DNA of 7,578 nucleotides from Gallionella sp. GTDB lineage: Bacteria; Pseudomonadota; Gammaproteobacteria; Burkholderiales; Gallionellaceae. Positions 4,473 through 7,578 of the stretch are shown here, in pieces (positions within the stretch are counted from its first letter, which is position 1; every line of letters begins with the position of its first letter). The notes below the pieces were generated by a model. It saw nothing but the letters and a program-made list of their open reading frames with translations, did not search any database and was not told where the DNA came from. Location of the stretch: contig JANLID010000273.1 of the NCBI GenBank assembly GCA_024654105.1, forward strand, positions 1 to 7,578, written 5' to 3'. Made by a program: the position numbers and the translations under genes.

Positions 4473-6258
4473 AACTTAACAGAACGTCATTCTCTTCCGG
4501 CTTCAACGGAGACTGCTCGGAATGAAACAAAATTTCTCCATCCGAGCGAAGCAACATCAACGGCAGTGCATCGGCAGATTCAATTTTAAGATAATTTTCG
4601 AAGGTATATTTTTTTGTGAAATGTGACTTTTTGAATTTCCATTTGTGATAATGCCGGCGTTCCAATTCCTCTTTGGTCGCTGTTGGCTCAAAGACGATTA
4701 CCCCGCGGTTGGCAAGTTTGATACTCTTTTTCTCATGTTCCTCGGCGGCAATATGCATGGGGAGCTGGAATACCTGATTGCGCCCAAATTCGGGCGCAAA
4801 TCGTGAACAAACAAAGGCGTTGTAGGCATCGTTGGCAGTCGTTGCCAGCAGAAATCCCATGTCGTTGAGTTCCAGCGATATTTCTGCGTGTTCGGAGAGG
4901 ATTTCCCCATAGTGGGTGCGAATGCCGGACAGCCGAGCCTGGCTCAGGTTGTACCAGCTTGAGTCGGCGATCAGCACCGGTATGTTCATTTCCTTGAGCT
5001 GGAGGGCGAGGTCGGTGCTCCAGTTGGAAGCGCCCACAATAAGGATACCGTTCTGGCTCGCGGCAGCCAACCCCAACCGGCGCGACAGCCAACCGATGGT
5101 TGAGCCATGCAGGACGACGGTAAGCAACACGAGGGAAACGATCAGGGGCAGCAGGAGATCGGCACCATAGAAACCTTGTTCGCTCATGCTCGAGGCAAAC
5201 ACGCCGGCCACGGTGACCGCGACCACCCCTCGCGGTGCAATCCAGGCAAGCAGCACGCGTTCCCGCCAGTTCATGCCCAGCCCTACGGTGGACAGCAGGA
5301 CGGAGACCGGCCGCACTGCGAATATGATCAGGGCGAGCAGCACTGCACTGCGCCAGTCAAGCCGGGTCAATATCTGGGGATCAAGGTTAGCCGTCAGGAT
5401 GATGAAAATACCGGATACCAGCAGGATGGACACGTACTCCTTGATTCGCCTCAACTCCTCGATGCTGCGCAACTGCATGTTGCCCATGGTCATGCCCAGC
5501 AGGGTGGTTGCAAGCAGCCCCGCTTCATGTTGGGCCTGGTTGGCAAGGCCGTAGCAGAGCAGGGCTGAAGCGAGCATGGCCGGCGCTTTCAGAAACTCGG
5601 GTACATTGTCCCGGCTGAACGCTTTGCCCAGCAAGTAACCGCCGCCAACCCCCAGGCCGACCGCAACGGCGATAGCGGTTGCCAGTCCGCTCAGCACCTG
5701 GAAAACCGCAGCACCTGACTCCAGGTAATAAAAATACTCGAACACCAGTACCGCCAGCAATGCGCCGATGGGGTCGTTGATGATGCCCTCCCATTTGAGC
5801 AAGGAGGCCGGCCGCTGCTTGAGCCTTGCCTGGCGCAGCATGGGTATGATGACCGTCGGTCCCGTGATAACGATGATGGCACCTAAAAGCACTGCGACCG
5901 GCCAGGAAAGATCGCCAACGAAATGAGCGGCAAGGCTTCCCAGCAGCCAGGTGATCGCAACGCCTGCGGTACCCAGGCGGATTACACCGGGACCGGCTTC
6001 CTTGAGCTCATGAAATTTGAGGTTCATCCCCCCTTCAAACAGGATGATGGCCACCATTAGCCCGACCAGGGGATTCAGCATTGCGCCGAGTTGTTCGCCG
6101 GGGTTGATCAAGCCCAGCCAGGGACCGGCCGCAAGGCCCGCGAATGAAAGCAGAAGAATGGCGGGTAGCCGGAAGCGCCAGGCCAACCATTGCGCACCGA
6201 TGCCCAGCGCGGCCACGATAATAATGAAGCCGGTCAAGTGAATCGCCGTATCAGTCAT
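4444..6258 (-). CDS. Monovalent cation:proton antiporter (CPA family) with C-terminal TrkA-N-like domain
   Basis: This 604-residue protein has two parts. Residues 1 to about 395 hold 12 or so membrane helices of a Na+/H+ exchanger domain, with FEGGMNL (74-80), TGPTVIIP (132-139), the key ND pair in GIINDPIGA (158-166; Asn161, Asp162) and APRGVVAV (341-348). The ND motif is that of NhaP-type electroneutral exchangers. Residues about 403-525 form a Rossmann-like TrkA-N domain (GILIVGASNWS, 404-414), lacking a canonical GxGxxG. The last 80 residues include a basic stretch (HKWKFKKSHFTKK, 538-550) and a TrkA-C-like end. It should exchange Na+ or K+ for H+ at the inner membrane, with ligand gating through the cytoplasmic domains. 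The ATG at 6258 has GAGG 9 bases upstream; the ATG at 6273 has no such site. It follows atpG by 125 bases. Confidence 0.92.
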   Translation of the reverse strand: MTDTAIHLTGFIIIVAALGIGAQWLAWRFRLPAILLLSFAGLAAGPWLGLINPGEQLGAMLNPLVGLMVAIILFEGGMNLKFHELKEAGPGVIRLGTAGVAITWLLGSLAAHFVGDLSWPVAVLLGAIIVITGPTVIIPMLRQARLKQRPASLLKWEGIINDPIGALLAVLVFEYFYYLESGAAVFQVLSGLATAIAVAVGLGVGGGYLLGKAFSRDNVPEFLKAPAMLASALLCYGLANQAQHEAGLLATTLLGMTMGNMQLRSIEELRRIKEYVSILLVSGIFIILTANLDPQILTRLDWRSAVLLALIIFAVRPVSVLLSTVGLGMNWRERVLLAWIAPRGVVAVTVAGVFASSMSEQGFYGADLLLPLIVSLVLLTVVLHGSTIGWLSRRLGLAAASQNGILIVGASNWSTDLALQLKEMNIPVLIADSSWYNLSQARLSGIRTHYGEILSEHAEISLELNDMGFLLATTANDAYNAFVCSRFAPEFGRNQVFQLPMHIAAEEHEKKSIKLANRGVIVFEPTATKEELERRHYHKWKFKKSHFTKKYTFENYLKIESADALPLMLLRSDGEILFHSEQSPLKPEENDVLLSYVPSSSEKQ

Positions 6259-6292
6259 TGATATGAGCCTCATTCAATTGCATCGGGTCCCG

Positions 6293-6327
6293 CCGCCACG
6301 CTCGGGCGAAACTGGCGAAACTGGCGG
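6293..6327. repeat. Tandem 9-base repeat and weak inverted repeat between atpG and the antiporter gene
   Basis: CGAAACTGG occurs twice in tandem (6307-6315, 6316-6324). CCGCCA (6293-6298) and TGGCGG (6322-6327) are exact reverse complements separated by 23 bases. On the transcribed (-) strand this could form a small hairpin upstream of the antiporter start, but there is no T-run and the loop is long. The rest of the gap (6259-6383) shows no convincing promoter or terminator, so transcription from atpG may continue into the antiporter gene. Confidence 0.35.
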
Positions 6328-6383
6328 AAGATATTGTTTTACGGCTTGTTGTCATGGTCATTTCCATTTGGCTTCGGTGCTTC

Positions 6384-7277
6384 TCAATGTGACTTTCCGC
6401 CTGTCATGGCCTCGAAGCCGGAGACGACGTCGAACAGTTCCTCGTCGATATCGCTCTGACGCAGACGGTGAAAGTTCCGATTCAGGTCCTCTGACAGTTC
6501 GTCGATATTTTTTTCGGCGCGTTGCATCGCGGCCAGGCGGCTGGCATTTTCGCTCGCCAGGGATTCGGCGCACGCCCTGAACAGCGAAACAAAAAGATAT
6601 TCGCGAACCAAGGCCAGCAACGTTTGCACCCGGTCATTCATGACCTCGGGCAAATTGCGGGTCGGCCAGCGGATGCCAGCCAGATCATACCGCCATCGGT
6701 CGTCCAGCGGCAGCAGCCGTTGACTCACGGGAGTGTAAATCGCCCCGGACTTGGGGCGATTGTGGAACAGGTAAACCTGCGTGATCGCGCCTTTTTCACG
6801 CTGGGCTTCCATCTCGATCAGAATCTGCCCGATCAGCGGCGTAATCGCACTGATGGAATTCGGCAGGATGAAGCTTTTACCGGACAATAAGTCGGTATCC
6901 GTGAGGCGCGCCTGGATGCGCTCGCCGACCGCCCAGACGGTTTTTTTACCCGGCAGCTTTCCCAGCGTATCCACGACAAACTCCACCATCACCTCATTGA
7001 ATTGTCCAACCAATCCCTGGTCCGAGCCGAACACGACCGCGCCTATCGCCCCTGTTTCTTTCCGCTCCGCTCGCGTCGTGGCAGCAGGTGTTTCAGCCTG
7101 CCGGAAACAAGCGGCCAAACCCAGTTGCACCGCCCGGTAATAATCATCCAGGGAGCGCACCGCATTCTCGTACTGCCCGATGCTGGCCGCAGCCATGGCC
7201 TTCATCGTGCGCACCACGGAGTCCAGATCTCCGGCGCTGGCGATCTTGCGGCGCAGGCTGGCGGCGGTTTCACTCAT
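6384..7277 (-). CDS. atpG: Alternative (N-type) F1Fo ATPase gamma subunit
   Basis: This 297-residue protein is the central rotor shaft of F1. The N-terminal helix, SLRRKIASAGDLDSVVRTMK (7-26) followed by AMAAASI, corresponds to the RKRI...ITKAMKMVAAS helix of standard gamma. FGSDQGLVGQFN (83-94) matches the conserved SDRGLCGGLN region. The C-terminal helix ASRLAAMQRAEKNIDELSED (244-263) matches ASRMxAMxxA. The divergent body and the ending DEELFDVVSGFEAM (278-291) resemble gamma subunits of the N-ATPase class, whose operons (atpDCQRBEFAG) end with atpG after atpA; that order fits what is seen here. N-ATPases are proposed to pump Na+ or H+ outward at the expense of ATP, in addition to the housekeeping F-ATPase. 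The ATG overlaps the atpA stop (ATGA, 7277-7274). An alternative is a divergent housekeeping gamma, but atpD does not follow. Confidence 0.9.
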   Translation of the reverse strand: MSETAASLRRKIASAGDLDSVVRTMKAMAAASIGQYENAVRSLDDYYRAVQLGLAACFRQAETPAATTRAERKETGAIGAVVFGSDQGLVGQFNEVMVEFVVDTLGKLPGKKTVWAVGERIQARLTDTDLLSGKSFILPNSISAITPLIGQILIEMEAQREKGAITQVYLFHNRPKSGAIYTPVSQRLLPLDDRWRYDLAGIRWPTRNLPEVMNDRVQTLLALVREYLFVSLFRACAESLASENASRLAAMQRAEKNIDELSEDLNRNFHRLRQSDIDEELFDVVSGFEAMTGGKSH

Positions 7278-7578
7278 GACATTTTCTCGCCTTCCGTCTC
7301 AGGATTTGGCTTGGTGTCCGATGGAACATCCGGCTTGGATTCACCGCCAGGCTTGGCTTTGGGCTCGGACTTCAACTTGCTTGTTGTCTCTGGCTCGGGT
7401 TGGAATGGCACGAGCGCCTGGCGGGCGATTGCTATGATCGTTTTTCTATCCTCATCACTCAACTTGTCGGCAGTATCGAATCTCGCGCACACCTCGGCCG
7501 GAATCTCTGTCGCCGCCTCGCGCACGGCGAGCTCGGCATCGCTCATCCGGTCCAGTGACACGCTGTCAAAAAGTTCGG
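7274..7578 (-). CDS. atpA: Alternative F1Fo ATPase alpha subunit, C-terminal part (5' end outside window)
   Basis: The last 100 codons are visible; the frame is open at the right edge. ELFDSVSLDRMSDAELAV, then RFDTADKLSDEDRKTIIAIA, is the C-terminal helical region of F1 alpha/beta-type subunits, and position directly before atpG supports alpha. In F1 this subunit alternates with beta in the hexamer and carries the non-catalytic nucleotide site. After the helical domain comes a tail of about 45 residues rich in Pro, Lys, Glu and Ser (from PFQPEPE to EGEKMS), with repeated KxEPKAKP-like pieces. It is probably disordered. Ordinary alpha subunits end shortly after the helical domain. The gene overlaps atpG by 4 bases. 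Confidence 0.85.
   Translation of the reverse strand, partial: ELFDSVSLDRMSDAELAVREAATEIPAEVCARFDTADKLSDEDRKTIIAIARQALVPFQPEPETTSKLKSEPKAKPGGESKPDVPSDTKPNPETEGEKMS

Noticed and set aside
6259..6273. Antiporter start at 6273
   Set aside because: No ribosome binding site precedes it. The ATG at 6258 has GAGG at an acceptable distance, and the membrane domain begins soon after.
6293..6327. Terminator between atpG and the antiporter gene
   Set aside because: The stem is six pairs with a 23-base loop and no T-run; this does not support termination.

Overview
This window looks like chromosomal DNA from a GC-rich Gram-negative bacterium, most likely a betaproteobacterium. The visible reasons are YccA-type, RlmD and YdbL/DUF1318 proteins, strong Shine-Dalgarno sites, and two kinds of intergenic palindromic repeat typical of proteobacterial genomes. 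A Nitrosomonadales/Gallionella-like source is only an impression from gene content. One gene (yccA) lies on the + strand. Everything from about 916 to the right edge is on the - strand, so the map is best read from right to left.

Right edge (7578 to 4444): the 3' end of an alternative (N-type) F1Fo ATPase operon. It contains the last 100 codons of the alpha subunit (atpA), with an unusual Pro/Lys/Glu-rich tail, overlapping the complete gamma subunit gene (atpG) by ATGA. A two-domain monovalent cation:proton antiporter follows after 125 bases with no convincing terminator. An ion-translocating ATPase next to a CPA-type antiporter suggests a Na+ or K+/H+ homeostasis module.

Middle (4472 to 3668): a short open frame of unknown identity, possibly the end of a degraded gene, runs into a 59-residue lipoprotein gene. 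That gene overlaps a DUF1318/YdbL-type periplasmic protein gene by one base (TAATG). The pair resembles the ynbE-ydbL end of the enterobacterial ydbH-ynbE-ydbL envelope operon, but no ydbH-like gene is adjacent.

Left-middle (3665 to 876): a G/C-rich palindromic repeat precedes a stand-alone DEDDy 3'-5' exonuclease of the PolB-exonuclease-like family. A second repeat, a 57-base palindrome built from 9-base units, sits just upstream of rlmD (23S rRNA m5U1939 methyltransferase). A single-domain rhodanese gene follows rlmD by 10 bases, with its ribosome binding site overlapping the rlmD stop. A shared bidirectional terminator separates this unit from the convergent yccA gene, which encodes a Bax inhibitor-1 family membrane protein.

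Most genes belong to known families. The parts least explained by standard annotation are the nonamer palindrome 18 bases before rlmD, the orphan coding-like segment before the lipoprotein, the AtpA tail, and the ATPase-antiporter pairing. I found no CRISPR array, tRNA, rRNA, transposase or phage gene.
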